In this document: piece by piece, positions 1 through 8,319 of the stretch
Numbering within the stretch: the stretch's first letter is position 1
Layout: each line of letters opens with the position of its first letter
NCBI RefSeq assembly: GCF_014651595.1
Contig: NZ_BMXE01000002.1
Coordinates: forward strand, 1 to 64,000
DNA: 64,000 nt
Source: Pseudovibrio japonicus
GTDB taxonomy: Bacteria > Pseudomonadota > Alphaproteobacteria > Rhizobiales > Stappiaceae
Direction: 5' to 3'
Translations under genes and position numbers: made by a program
Notes under the pieces: model-generated
The model's database searches: none
Seen by the model: only the letters and a program-made list of their open reading frames with translations
What the model was told of the DNA's origin: nothing

Positions 1-91
1 GCCCTCTAACCGTCAACCTTAAAAACCCGAAAAAACGCAAAAACATCACCAACCTATGTGTAAAACATACCTAATCCGCAGAAACCCGCCG

Positions 92-128
92 TTTGATTTA
101 TACCCACGCCCTGTGGGGACAAATCAAA
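92..128. repeat. Two-step perfect hairpin
   Basis: The outer arms TTTGATTT (92-99) and AAATCAAA (121-128) pair perfectly. After a symmetric 3x3 internal loop the inner arms CCCAC (103-107) and GTGGG (113-117) pair, closing a five-base loop. There is no T run on either side, so this is not an obvious intrinsic terminator. It could be a regulatory RNA element or a protein site. Function unknown. Confidence 0.55.
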
Positions 129-434
129 GCCGCAAAACTGCCCTTGCGAGAGGTTTTTAGGCGATGCAACTCCGTCGAATCTGAGAGGCCGGTTTCGCGC
201 TCCATCTTCCACCTAATGAAGTCTCAAGGAGAACATTACAGGAATAGACCGCGATCAAATCAGGCTTCAATCTGAGCCCACGTTTGCAGACAATACTACT
301 TCGGAGCAATCCGCGTTCTTTGAAAACTATATATTAGATGGGGGCTCTGGCCGGGATGCGCAAGAGCAGCCGTTGAAGCGAGGCTAAGCCTGAAGCGGGC
401 GGAGTTGCCCCTTCCCTTTATAGAGGGTGAGGCG

Positions 435-482
435 TTTGCGTTGGTTTGCGTTAGTTTGAGCAAATCTGCGTTTATTTGCGTT
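435..482 (+). repeat. Iterated TTTGCGTT motif
   Basis: The octamer TTTGCGTT occurs at 435-442, 445-452 and 475-482, with a degenerate copy (TCTGCGTT) at 465-472 and an inverted TTTGAGCAAA element between (454-463). Copies 1 and 2 are 10 bases apart, about one helical turn; copies 2 and 3 are 30 apart, about three turns. That phasing suits a cooperative protein-binding site. No neighbouring recombinase or replication gene is visible to explain it. Confidence 0.4.
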
Positions 483-810
483 GGTATGTTGATTTGGACG
501 CAAATTGTGGTCGAATTGAAGGCCTTTGCGCGTCTTCTGCAGCACCGCAGGGAAGCACGCGCCGAACAGCCAGAGTGATGGAACTTGTTCCCCTGCTATC
601 AAAACTTATCACCGCAAACGCGGGATCTATCCCCCCGCGCAGCCGAGTGTGAAGAGGCGACTTGGGAGGATAAGGAACCAACTGCCGCCTAGTAAAACAT
701 TTGGGCTGCTTCTTATGCACCTACTTCAACCCAGCTTTAGCATGCTCTTAGTTGCGCGCACGCAGGTTGCTCTCTTTTGTTATGATTTGCTCTTAACATT
801 GGAGATCTGC

Positions 811-1281
811 ATGAGAACCACCGTACATCTTGCTACGACACTCTTGTTTGTCGGAATGTCGCTCCCCTTCGCCTATGCTGGACAGTGCCCTCCCGGACAA
901 GATGGCTCAGCAATCGACGACAATGCTCCGACGGAAAACTACCTAGTGGAGACTGAAGTGCTTGATGCAATCGATCTCGGCAAAGAGAAGGTCAATATTC
1001 CAAACCACAATTTACGCACACGGAGCATCACGGTTCAGCCGGGTGGTCATGTCCTCTTACATGGCCACGAAAACCGCCCTGCTCTCGCGTTGGTCACAGA
1101 GGGTGAGTTTGTTGAATACAGCAATGAGTGCGGCGTGCCGGTCATCCATACGCTCGGTGAAGTGATCAACGAAAATTCCAATGTTCGGCATTGGGTAGAA
1201 AATAGGGGTGACACACGCGCGGTCCTGATGGTCACTGATATTGTGGACTTGGGCGATCCGCAGCAAGGTAATTTCAGGTAG
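811..1281 (+). CDS. Secreted cupin-domain protein
   Basis: A protein of 156 residues with an N-terminal signal peptide (about residues 1-22, ending PFAYA before a Gly-Gln-Cys). The mature part contains one small cupin-like beta-barrel: a TVQPGGHVLLHGHENRPAL segment carries the His/Glu residues typical of cupin motif 1, followed by an EFVEY strand and a HWVENRGDTRAVLMV segment resembling motif 2. It is likely a periplasmic protein of unknown substrate. The longer open frame starting at 526 has no signal sequence; the ATG at 811 fits a signal peptide and is preceded by TTGGAGATCTGC (GGAG, spacing 6). It appears monocistronic. The family is clear at fold level only. Confidence 0.75.
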   Translation: MRTTVHLATTLLFVGMSLPFAYAGQCPPGQDGSAIDDNAPTENYLVETEVLDAIDLGKEKVNIPNHNLRTRSITVQPGGHVLLHGHENRPALALVTEGEFVEYSNECGVPVIHTLGEVINENSNVRHWVENRGDTRAVLMVTDIVDLGDPQQGNFR

Positions 1282-1333
1282 CTTCCTCGCAAACGCTGTC
1301 AGAAAGTTTCGAGATACCGATAGTCTCTTGAGT

Positions 1334-1467
1334 TATCCCAATCAACTCGTTGGGATACGGAAAATATCGGCTGAGTTAGAGAGGATTACACACTTGATGG
1401 GTTTCGTGTGATCATAGTGATTGGGGTACATTGTACCCTACCCTCCTGCACGACAAGCTGCAGGAGG
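1334..1467. repeat. Three inverted repeats upstream of the quinone-reductase gene
   Basis: The leader contains three perfect hairpins: TATCCCAA/TTGGGATA (1334-1357, loop 8), GGGTAC-att-GTACCC (1424-1438) and CCTCCTGCA/TGCAGGAGG (1442-1467, loop 8). None ends in a T run. The last ends 34 bases before the gene start at 1502. They may be operators or a structured 5' leader controlling the downstream oxidoreductase; the first may also stabilise the 3' end of the cupin transcript. Confidence 0.45.
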
Positions 1468-1501
1468 CGGTGAATATAAGAGATTTGAACCGGACCGGAA
1501 C

Positions 1502-2095
1502 ATGCACGCCCTTATCATCTATTGCCATCCGAACTCAGAGAGTTTCAGTAAGGCCATCCTGGAACAGGTGGTAGAGAGGCTCAGATCCCAGCAAGTCGGT
1601 TATGAACTCATTGATCTCTATAAGGATGAGTTTCAGCCCGTCCTGACAAAAGGTGAGTTGGATCGCTACCTGGACACTTCTGTTAATCGGCAGGGCATTG
1701 AGCATCATATTGAAGCATTAGAGAGATGCGACACGCTTATCTTTATCTATCCGACCTGGTGGTATGGATTGCCTGCGATGATTAAAGGATGGCTGGACCG
1801 GGTGCTGGTGCCGGGAGTGGCTTTCAAGCTGACTGAACAAGGTGCAGTCAAACCAAATTTGCAGAACATTAAGAAACTTGCCGTTTTTACCACCTGCGGC
1901 GCTCCAAGATGGCTTAGTTTTCTTATAGGTACTCCTGGCAAGAAGACCATTTTGCGTGGAGTGCGGTTGCTTTGTAGCCCATGGGTGAAAACCAGATATG
2001 CCGCCCACTATAACATGGACAGTTCTACTGTGGCCTCAAGGCAACGCCACCTGAAGGTGATTGACCGAAAAACCCGAGGGCTGTGCAAGGCATAG
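1502..2095 (+). CDS. NAD(P)H:quinone reductase-like flavoprotein
   Basis: A flavodoxin-fold protein of 197 residues in the NQO1/MdaB/KefF-type NAD(P)H dehydrogenase (quinone) family, expected to reduce quinones or other electrophiles with an FMN/FAD cofactor in the cytoplasm. The first strand [19 protein letters not shown] carries the H-P-x-x-x-S-F phosphate-binding pattern. A second signature, [20 protein letters not shown] near residues 82-101, is the classic flavin-contacting P-x-W-x-x-x-P-A-x-x-K-G-W-x-D-R motif. The ATG at 1502 is chosen because the family begins exactly there; the longer frame from 1421 runs through palindromic leader DNA. The neighbours are a cupin and a creatininase-like gene, with no clear shared pathway. 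Confidence 0.85.
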   Translation: MHALIIYCHPNSESFSKAILEQVVERLRSQQVGYELIDLYKDEFQPVLTKGELDRYLDTSVNRQGIEHHIEALERCDTLIFIYPTWWYGLPAMIKGWLDRVLVPGVAFKLTEQGAVKPNLQNIKKLAVFTTCGAPRWLSFLIGTPGKKTILRGVRLLCSPWVKTRYAAHYNMDSSTVASRQRHLKVIDRKTRGLCKA

Positions 2096-2167
2096 TACAC
2101 CCCCCTCGTGCTTGCACTCCAACGACCGCTTATGTTTTGAAGGCGACTGGAATTTAAGGTACCTGCC

Positions 2168-2956
2168 ATGTTTCCTCGACGCTATTGGATGGATTTTAAA
2201 ACCACTGACTTTGAGAAAATCGATCCTCAAAGGACGATTGCGATTTTGCCAACAGCTGCTGTTGAGCAACATGGCCCACATTTGCCGCTCGGTGTGGACA
2301 CTTACATTAATCAGGGCATGCTCGAGACATTATGTGCACGCGCTCCGGACACGTTGGACTTTCGTATTTTGCCGTTGCAGAGCATCGGGAAGTCTGATGA
2401 GCATATTCATGCACCGGGAACATTGTCCCTGAAGGCTGAAACAGCTGCCAGGCATTGGATTGACATCGGTCTCTCCGTTGCCGCCTGCGGCATTCGGAAG
2501 ATGATTATTGCCAACTCTCATGGAGGCAATCTAGATTTGATCGGACTTGTGGCTCGGGAGCTCCGCATTCGCAGCAAAATGTTGGTCGGTAAATGCCATT
2601 GGTCTAGCTTTGGCGCACCTGAAGGGTTGTTCAGTCCGGAGGAGCTAAAGTTCGGTTTGCACGGCGGAGATGAAGAAACCTCTTTGATGCTGCACTTTAG
2701 AGCCGATCTTGTCGATATGCAGCATGCGCAGGAATTCCGTTCCTCCGCACAGGACCTTGATGAGAATGCCCGGTTGGGCCCGACGGGCCTACCCTCTTAT
2801 GGCTGGATCGCTTCGGACTTGAACCCGCATGGCAACGTAGGCAACGCCACAAATGCCAGCTCTGAGAAAGGCCGATTGACGGCGGAGCATCAGGTAGATG
2901 GGTTTATCGATTTTTTGCAAGAGACAGTGGATTTTGACATCCGCCGGTTTGATTAG
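2168..2956 (+). CDS. Creatininase-family amidohydrolase
   Basis: A 262-residue member of the creatininase/creatinine amidohydrolase family, whose members hydrolyse cyclic or linear amides with a binuclear metal centre; some act in mycofactocin or pterin-type pathways. The metal-binding signature E-Q-H-G-P-H-L-P-L-G-V-D lies near residues 33-44, a second (N-S-H-G-G-N) near residue 117, and the acidic D-E-E-T-S motif near 175. All expected ligands appear present. The start at 2168 has AAGG eight bases upstream. It begins 72 bases after the quinone reductase and may be cotranscribed with it. The true substrate cannot be read from sequence; creatinine itself is not assured because no creatine-degradation genes are nearby. 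Confidence 0.8.
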   Translation: MFPRRYWMDFKTTDFEKIDPQRTIAILPTAAVEQHGPHLPLGVDTYINQGMLETLCARAPDTLDFRILPLQSIGKSDEHIHAPGTLSLKAETAARHWIDIGLSVAACGIRKMIIANSHGGNLDLIGLVARELRIRSKMLVGKCHWSSFGAPEGLFSPEELKFGLHGGDEETSLMLHFRADLVDMQHAQEFRSSAQDLDENARLGPTGLPSYGWIASDLNPHGNVGNATNASSEKGRLTAEHQVDGFIDFLQETVDFDIRRFD

Positions 2957-3096
2957 TCCATCTGGTTGTCGGAGGGCGCGGAATTCCTTGAAGTGATACG
3001 GTCAAACTGCTTGCATTCGTAGCTGGTTGTGGGATTGCATATTATGCTGCGCAGTGTTTGACGCAGGGGTGACAGAGTTTATTCTGGAGTTGGGGC

Positions 3097-4302
3097 ATGT
3101 ATTTTCTCAGGGTGTTTTCAGCCTTATTACTTGCGTTTTTTGTTACGCCAACTCTTGGCAATGCAACCGTAACGTTGAGCCTTTCTAGCGGCCAGACGTG
3201 GCTTGTTTTGGCCAGCAAACAAGATGCGAGCGAAGCTGTGGATCTGGCAGAAGGTTTTCAGCAAGCGCTGCAAGGGTCGCCCTATCAGAACAAGATACGC
3301 GTCGCACGCTCTGAGAATGGCTGGTTTGCTGTGGTGGTTGGCCCGGCAGCCTTTAAGAGTATTCGTCTGGCGCGGGAAAAATTTTCGATTGGGCTTCCTG
3401 AAGATGCCTACTTATCTCGCGGGCGCCGATATGTGGAAACGGTTTGGCCTAGTAAAAATCTGACGTTCGGCGAGTTCAAAAATCAGACACATTTTTCGCT
3501 GGAACTTGAGAAGCTTTTCATCAATGCCGATTTGGCTACAAAACAGAGCGACACGACCGACAAGTTCTCGCAGAACACCAGCATACAGGTTGCCGGATGG
3601 CTTGGAGCGGACAAGCTTTTTTCGTTTGAGACAGAACCAAGCTACTTCCCTGACTATGGTCAGAGTGTCGAGGTCATCCGTCTAACCGATGAAACCGAGT
3701 TTCCTCAGGTGGTAATCAAGCGTTTCACTGGCGGGGCACATTGTTGCGTTGAGCAGTCCATTATCACGCAGGACCCAGATGGAAACTGGGTTATGATTCA
3801 AGCGGCCATGCTGGATGGCGTCTCTGGCTACAGTTTTGATGACCTTGACGGAGATGGCACGGTTGAACTCGTGAGCACTGATAACAGCTTCCACTATCTG
3901 TTCGCCTCCTATGCGGGAAGTTTTGCGCCGCTTTACATTGAGAAGCTATCTTTCGACGAGATTTTGAGCGTGAACCACGATTCTGCTTACCTGCCCGTTT
4001 TCCGCAAAGAACTGGAGTATCTGGAGAGTCTGGCTGAAGCGGACGCTACGCTGTGGCATAAGAACGGATTTCTTGCAGGTTGGGCAGCAATACGTGCTCG
4101 TTTGGGTGAAGGGATGCAAGCAGTTGCGGAAGCTACGCAGAAAAGTAAGGGAGACGAGGAGGGTTTTCAGAACTTCGTGTGCCCGGATGGCTCACCGAGC
4201 TCTGCCTGCGATTATGAAAATGCAGTCGTGCTGCCGTTTCCAGTTGGTTTGATGGTGCATCTGATTGAAAACGGGTATTTGCCGGTTCGCGAGCTTCCCT
4301 AG
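3097..4302 (+). CDS. Secreted protein with SPOR-like N-terminus
   Basis: A protein of 401 residues I do not assign to a named family. Residues 1-23 form a signal peptide. Residues about 30-110 resemble a SPOR-type fold (W-L-V-L-A-S strand, a helix with A-x-x-L-A-x-x-F, then N-G-W-F-A-V-V-V-G-P), which in other proteins binds denuded peptidoglycan. Around residues 245-255 there is D-D-L-D-G-D-G-T-V-E-L, like the calcium-binding loop of FG-GAP/VCBS repeats. Cysteines occur in H-C-C and near the C-terminus (C-P-D-G...C-D-Y). GGAG precedes the ATG at good spacing. It converges on the next minus-strand gene with a 7-base gap. Probably periplasmic; function unknown. Confidence 0.65.
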   Translation: MYFLRVFSALLLAFFVTPTLGNATVTLSLSSGQTWLVLASKQDASEAVDLAEGFQQALQGSPYQNKIRVARSENGWFAVVVGPAAFKSIRLAREKFSIGLPEDAYLSRGRRYVETVWPSKNLTFGEFKNQTHFSLELEKLFINADLATKQSDTTDKFSQNTSIQVAGWLGADKLFSFETEPSYFPDYGQSVEVIRLTDETEFPQVVIKRFTGGAHCCVEQSIITQDPDGNWVMIQAAMLDGVSGYSFDDLDGDGTVELVSTDNSFHYLFASYAGSFAPLYIEKLSFDEILSVNHDSAYLPVFRKELEYLESLAEADATLWHKNGFLAGWAAIRARLGEGMQAVAEATQKSKGDEEGFQNFVCPDGSPSSACDYENAVVLPFPVGLMVHLIENGYLPVRELP

Positions 4303-4309
4303 GACTTTG

Positions 4310-4966
4310 CTACCTGAAAGCAACGTCGGGCCACATGGCTTCCACGCGGTGCAGTTTGTAAAGAAAGTGCTCTTCATCACAATAGCCGGTGTTGCGTTCC
4401 ATCCTCATTGCAAACACGCTGGACAGGCCATAGGGAGCCAGGACCGTGAAAGTGCCATTGGCTTCAAGCCGGACGCCCAGCGCATAGGTTTGCACCGGAT
4501 CTCTCACCAGCGCCTCAGCAGTGCAAGTGACCGGGATTCCATTGCTCAGGTTGGCACTGTCGTGGTGGACGACGTGGCCAGCTTGATTGCACAGGTGCAC
4601 CTGATAAGGGCCTGTACTCAGGACTTGGCGAATGTGGCGCAGGTAGGTGGCTTCTTTTTCCAGAGCCTGCTCGGATGGATCGTAGTAGGTGATGTAAAGC
4701 TGATGGTTGCCTGCCAGCACTGGGACGCCTTTTAGTGCGGTCCATAGTGGCCATGCGATGGAGGGACCGGAGACGCACCAATCCGGCAGCTGCAAGGATC
4801 TGATGCCCTTCATTGCGGCAATCAAATGCGAGTTGGATCTCAGGGCAAGCTCAAGAAGGCGTTTGCGGTCGTCCTCGCTGGTCCGTTGAGGATCTGCAAG
4901 CACTGTCTGATCTAAGTATTCCAAATTCGCACTCGCCAAAGCTGAGTGACGCCGTAATTTTGGCAT
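4310..4966 (-). CDS. Degenerate nucleotidyltransferase-family paralogue
   Basis: 218 residues, clearly related to the intact gene at 5305-5991 and to the family annotated as nucleotidyltransferase family protein (DUF925-type). The two align through L-P-D-x-W-x-x-S-G, W-x-A-L, N-Q-A and A-P-[FY]-G-L. In the intact copy the strand reads I-K-D-Y-D-L with the D-x-D metal pair; here the corresponding residues are N-H-Q-L-Y-I, giving Gln89 and Tyr91 in place of the two Asp, while the later Asp (96) stays. Catalysis by the standard two-metal mechanism is therefore unlikely. The reading frame is intact, so this may be a pseudoenzyme or an early pseudogene. The start has a weak ribosome site. Confidence 0.6.
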   Translation of the reverse strand: MPKLRRHSALASANLEYLDQTVLADPQRTSEDDRKRLLELALRSNSHLIAAMKGIRSLQLPDWCVSGPSIAWPLWTALKGVPVLAGNHQLYITYYDPSEQALEKEATYLRHIRQVLSTGPYQVHLCNQAGHVVHHDSANLSNGIPVTCTAEALVRDPVQTYALGVRLEANGTFTVLAPYGLSSVFAMRMERNTGYCDEEHFLYKLHRVEAMWPDVAFR

Positions 4967-5304
4967 TGCTTTGATAACGCCTGCACCCGTTCAGTACTGA
5001 GCAGCCAGCAACCCATACCCGATTTATAGGACTGCTCAGTATATCAAATTCATGTAGATCCTTGTCCGGAAGCCGCCCGTGGGACTCAGAGAAAGACCTG
5101 CTACTTCTAACTAATAAATTATTCCAATAAGATAATCCATTGGCTGGTTGGGCCTTACTCAATATTCTTGAGGATCAATTTGCGGAGTACTGATGAAGCA
5201 TCTCGTCAGCTCTCTCAATTCTTGCAGGTACTTGACTGGTAACCAGCCTCAATTGCTGGAGAAGCTGGCAGTTAGCCATCGTAAAAGGAGTTCTTTGGTG
5301 CACC
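4967..5304. other. Gap between the two nucleotidyltransferase-like genes
   Basis: A 338-base spacer with little structure. On the minus strand a 34-codon frame (5175-5279) could encode a tiny helical peptide, but it lacks a ribosome binding site and overlaps no recognised family. A CTGAGCAG/GAGTACTG-like sequence scatter is present, with no clear terminator for either gene. Confidence 0.35.
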
Positions 5305-5991
5305 CTACCAAGGCACCACTGTGAGTTCTGGCCAGTTTTTGACCAAGCGATTGGCTTTACGGGTGAAGGTTTCCTTGTTTGGCAGGACTTTATTGGGAAG
5401 CATCTGCATCTGGAATATAGGTTCCAACCCAAACGGGGCCTCAATTTGCAGGCGGTCATCGTCGTGCAGGCGGGCGGCGACGGAGTGGGTTGTTGAAGCG
5501 TAGTAGAGGAGCGATTCCAAGGAGCAGCCGAGTTTGGGATAGTCTATGCCGAAATGTTTGGGGAACCACAGGTGCACGCGGGCCTGATTGCGGATTTCGA
5601 CCGGGAGCCCCAGAGGCTCGCAGGCTTTGGTGAGTTGGGTGATGACGCGGTCTTCGGCCTCGTAGGATGTGTCAGCCTCGTCATGGTAGATCAGGTCGTA
5701 ATCTTTAATGCCATGGTCGGGGTCTTTGCCGGTGAGAGCATTCCAGATGGTTTGGTAGATTGCACCCGAGGCAAGCCAGGCGTCCGGGAGCTGGGCGTCG
5801 CGCAGGACCACCAGCAGATCATAAAGCACGGTCGAGCGGATCACTTCTTCGATAAAGTACACGCGCCCCTGCTCACCTGCGCCGTGGTGAACAGGGGACA
5901 CGCGTGAGGGCAAGGAGCGGGTCTTCTCCTTGGGAGTGGGGCTGCCGGTATGAGTAGAAGGCATAGGATCTGATAAGGACATGATTTTCAT
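5305..5991 (-). CDS. Nucleotidyltransferase family protein (DUF925-type)
   Basis: 228 residues. After a low-complexity N-terminus (about 40 residues), the conserved domain starts at E-E-V-I-R-S and carries the S-G-A-I-Y-Q-T-I-W-N motif, the metal pair in G-I-K-D-Y-D-L-I-Y-H-D (Asp97 and Asp99, with Asp104), then N-Q-A-R-V-H-L-W-F and A-P-F-G-L near the end. These match the nucleotidyltransferase-like family of bacterial DUF925 proteins, for which no specific substrate is established. The gene lies just upstream of a diverged tandem copy on the same strand, suggesting a local duplication. The ATG at 5991 is the only sensible upstream start; internal Met residues are possible. Confidence 0.75.
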   Translation of the reverse strand: MKIMSLSDPMPSTHTGSPTPKEKTRSLPSRVSPVHHGAGEQGRVYFIEEVIRSTVLYDLLVVLRDAQLPDAWLASGAIYQTIWNALTGKDPDHGIKDYDLIYHDEADTSYEAEDRVITQLTKACEPLGLPVEIRNQARVHLWFPKHFGIDYPKLGCSLESLLYYASTTHSVAARLHDDDRLQIEAPFGLEPIFQMQMLPNKVLPNKETFTRKANRLVKNWPELTVVPW

Positions 5992-6384
5992 TTGAAAGAG
6001 ATCAAATTGCGCCGGTTACAGTAAGGACTCACCAGCGTCAGCAAGAACAAATAACGAATTAATTTAGTACATAAGAAGAACATTATGATAATCTAGCAAG
6101 CAATTCAATCCATACAAATTTAGGGCTTGGCGATCTGCGAGAATTGACAGGTAGATTCGCCAAGGGTTTGTGCAACGCGGTTCGCGCCCAGGAAGATGTG
6201 GATAGCACGTAGTCCCCAGCCCCGTGTTTGGGTGTTCTTACGTTGCGCGTTTCCGCCGAAGAGCTCGTTGCCTCAGTTACGTATTTGTGCGAGATGCTCA
6301 AAAACATCACTTTTGCCTTGAGATTTGGTGGCATTGGGCAGTAAACCGATGTCGCACAGCCTTTCGACCACACGGAGCATGAAG
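5992..6384. other. Intergenic region upstream of pyrC
   Basis: 393 bases between divergently transcribed genes, rich in A/T around 6000-6110. An inverted repeat CTTGGCGA/TCGCCAAG (6126-6133 and 6157-6164) can form a hairpin and may belong to the pyrC leader. I see no recognisable gene or known riboswitch. Confidence 0.35.
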
Positions 6385-7431
6385 ATGACCGAGACCCGCC
6401 TGACCATTAGACGGCCTGATGACTGGCACCTGCATTTACGTGATGGTGAGATGCTGAAAGCTGTCTTGCCCTCAACCTCCGCGAATTTTGGCCGCGCGAT
6501 CATCATGCCCAATCTGGTACCGCCTGTTGTCACCAGCAAAGATGCAGCTGGCTACCGGGATCGTATTCTCGCAGCTATACCAGAGGGCCACGACTTTACC
6601 CCGTTGATGACACTTTATCTGACCGAGACCACGGATGCGGATGACCTGGAGCAGGCAGCCAAGTCTGGTCTTGTGACTGCGGTGAAGCTTTATCCAGCAG
6701 GCGCGACGACCAACTCGCAAAGTGGTGTACGTGATTTTGATAAGGTGGCTGGCGTTCTGGAGCGCATGGCAGAGATTGGCCTGCCGCTTCTGGTTCACGG
6801 CGAGGTCACCACTTCAGACGTGGATATTTTTGACCGGGAAGCGGTGTTCATTGAAACCGTGCTGGACCCGATCCGCCGCAAGTTTCCGAAGCTGAAAGTG
6901 GTGATGGAGCACATTACCACGGAAGAAGGCGTCAACTACGCCAAGTCTGGCGGCGACAATCTGGCGGCGACGATCACCACCCACCACCTGATCATCAACC
7001 GTAACGACATTCTGGTTGGTGGCATCAAACCGCACTTCTACTGCCTGCCTGTGGCGAAGCGGGAAAAGCACCGTCTGGCGCTGCGCGCTGCGGCAACCTC
7101 GGGCGACGCCCGGTTCTTCCTTGGCACAGACAGCGCTCCGCACCTTGACCAGAACAAGCTGTGCGAATGTGGCTGCGCCGGCATCTTCTCTGCGCTTAAC
7201 ACCATGAGCTGTCTGGCGCATGTTTTTGAGGACGAAGGTGCACTGGACAAGCTTGAAGGGTTCACCTCTCTCAATGGCCCTGCGTTTTACGGTGTTGAGC
7301 CCAACGCAGAGACGGTTGATCTGGTGAAGACCAACCACAAGGTGATTTACCCGCCAAACATTCCGACGCCGGATGGGCCGGTGACCCTCTTCAATCCGGG
7401 ATTTGATATATTCTGGAAGGTTGAGACGTAA
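6385..7431 (+). CDS. pyrC: Dihydroorotase
   Basis: 348 residues, the class II dihydroorotase that cyclises N-carbamoyl-aspartate to dihydroorotate in de novo pyrimidine synthesis. The zinc ligands are visible in [13 protein letters not shown] near the N-terminus; the carboxylated Lys lies in [12 protein letters not shown]; further His ligands are in L-V-H-G-E, V-M-E-H-I-T-T and T-T-H-H-L, and the catalytic Asp is in L-G-T-D-S-A-P-H. Length and motifs match Escherichia-type PyrC. Three nested Met codons exist; ATG 6385 is chosen because CGGAG lies 7 bases upstream, whereas it almost touches the ATG at 6379. pyrE follows after an intrinsic terminator. Confidence 0.95.
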   Translation: MTETRLTIRRPDDWHLHLRDGEMLKAVLPSTSANFGRAIIMPNLVPPVVTSKDAAGYRDRILAAIPEGHDFTPLMTLYLTETTDADDLEQAAKSGLVTAVKLYPAGATTNSQSGVRDFDKVAGVLERMAEIGLPLLVHGEVTTSDVDIFDREAVFIETVLDPIRRKFPKLKVVMEHITTEEGVNYAKSGGDNLAATITTHHLIINRNDILVGGIKPHFYCLPVAKREKHRLALRAAATSGDARFFLGTDSAPHLDQNKLCECGCAGIFSALNTMSCLAHVFEDEGALDKLEGFTSLNGPAFYGVEPNAETVDLVKTNHKVIYPPNIPTPDGPVTLFNPGFDIFWKVET

Positions 7432-7441
7432 AGAAAGTTTC

Positions 7442-7486
7442 AAAGCAGTTTGCACCAAATATAACCGGGGCAAGCTGCTTTTTTTT
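7442..7486 (+). terminator. Intrinsic terminator between pyrC and pyrE
   Basis: A 12-pair stem, AAAGCAGTTTGC (7442-7453) against GCAAGCTGCTTT (7470-7481) with one T-G wobble and a 16-base loop, is followed by a run of T to 7486. It lies 11 bases after the pyrC stop. It separates pyrC from pyrE or attenuates read-through. Confidence 0.8.
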
Positions 7487-7562
7487 ATGCGAATTCGGGC
7501 GGTGCCATCCCAAGGCCACCACTGCGTATTCCAGACCACCTAAAGTGACTTAAGGGACAGTA

Positions 7563-8258
7563 ATGTTTTCCAATTCTTTTCCTGACCGCGACGTGATGGC
7601 GGAACTCACCGCAAAAATGCTCATGGAAATCAAAGCGGTGAACTTCCGTCCAGAAGAGCCCTACATTCTGGCGTCCGGCTTTGCGAGCCCGGTTTATATC
7701 GACTGCCGTAAACTGATCTCCTATCCTCGTATTCGTGGCACATTGATGGAGTTTGCCGTGGCAACGCTGCTACGGGATGCGGGATTTGAAAAGTTTGACG
7801 CGATTGCAGGTGGCGAGACTGCGGGTATTCCGTTTGCAGCATGGATTGCGGACAAGATGGCGCTGCCAATGCAGTATGTGCGCAAGAAGCCAAAGGGGTA
7901 TGGCCGTGATGCACAAATTGAAGGTGACATCCACGAAGGGCAGAACGTGCTGCTGGTGGAAGACCTGACTACCGATGGCGGCTCCAAGATCAAGTTCTGT
8001 GAAGCGCTACGGACCGCGGGGGCGGAAGTAACCGACACGCTGGTGGTGTTCTACTACGACATCTTTCCGGAGACGAAGGGCAAGCTGGCAGAGCATGGTG
8101 TAAACCTGCACTACCTTGCCACATGGCACGATATCCTGCGCGTTTGCAGGACGACCGACTACTTCTCAGCTGAGAAAGTGAATGAAGTTGAGAAGTTCCT
8201 CAACAATCCGCTGGAGTGGTCTGCGGCCAACGGCGGCGTCAGTGAATTGCCGCTGTAA
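7563..8258 (+). CDS. pyrE: Orotate phosphoribosyltransferase
   Basis: 231 residues. It transfers the phosphoribosyl group of PRPP to orotate, forming OMP in pyrimidine synthesis. Recognisable elements are the N-terminal S-G-x-x-S-P-x-Y-I-D-C-R-K loop, the [10 protein letters not shown] segment, the flexible catalytic [11 protein letters not shown] loop, and the PRPP-binding [13 protein letters not shown] motif. Length matches the family. The ATG at 7563 is preceded by AGGGACAGTA. It sits after pyrC, with a terminator between them and another just downstream, so it may have its own promoter in 7487-7562. Confidence 0.95.
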   Translation: MFSNSFPDRDVMAELTAKMLMEIKAVNFRPEEPYILASGFASPVYIDCRKLISYPRIRGTLMEFAVATLLRDAGFEKFDAIAGGETAGIPFAAWIADKMALPMQYVRKKPKGYGRDAQIEGDIHEGQNVLLVEDLTTDGGSKIKFCEALRTAGAEVTDTLVVFYYDIFPETKGKLAEHGVNLHYLATWHDILRVCRTTDYFSAEKVNEVEKFLNNPLEWSAANGGVSELPL

Positions 8259-8289
8259 GCCTCAGCATAGCCTGAGATGATATTGTGAG

Positions 8290-8319
8290 AAAACGCAGGG
8301 CCCCGGCTCTGCGTTTTTT
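8290..8319 (+). terminator. Intrinsic terminator after pyrE
   Basis: AAAACGCAG pairs with CTGCGTTTT, extended inward by a G-T and GC pairs, and is followed by a T run ending at 8319. It lies 32 bases after the pyrE stop codon. Confidence 0.85.

Larger units (their letters stand above)
1..810. other. Gene-free stretch at window start
   Basis: No convincing protein gene is seen in these 810 bases. Short open frames on both strands have no recognisable family features and no good ribosome binding site. The stretch holds a strong two-step hairpin (92-128) and an iterated TTTGCGTT motif (435-482), both listed separately. A TATGAT hexamer at 780-785 lies about 25 bases upstream of the cupin gene start and could be its -10 element, but no matching -35 at normal spacing is evident. 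The upstream gene lies outside the window. Confidence 0.5.

Noticed and set aside
93-275. 60-codon plus-strand frame
   Set aside because: It runs through the 92-128 hairpin, has no ribosome site and no family features.
384-720. Two minus-strand frames of 72 and 82 codons
   Set aside because: Composition looks random, they overlap each other and the repeat motif, and no start is supported.
5175-5279. 34-codon minus-strand frame between the nucleotidyltransferase genes
   Set aside because: It is too short and has no ribosome binding site; mentioned only in the gap note.
6814-7539. 241-codon minus-strand frame opposite pyrC
   Set aside because: It is antisense to a firmly identified gene and shows no protein family pattern.
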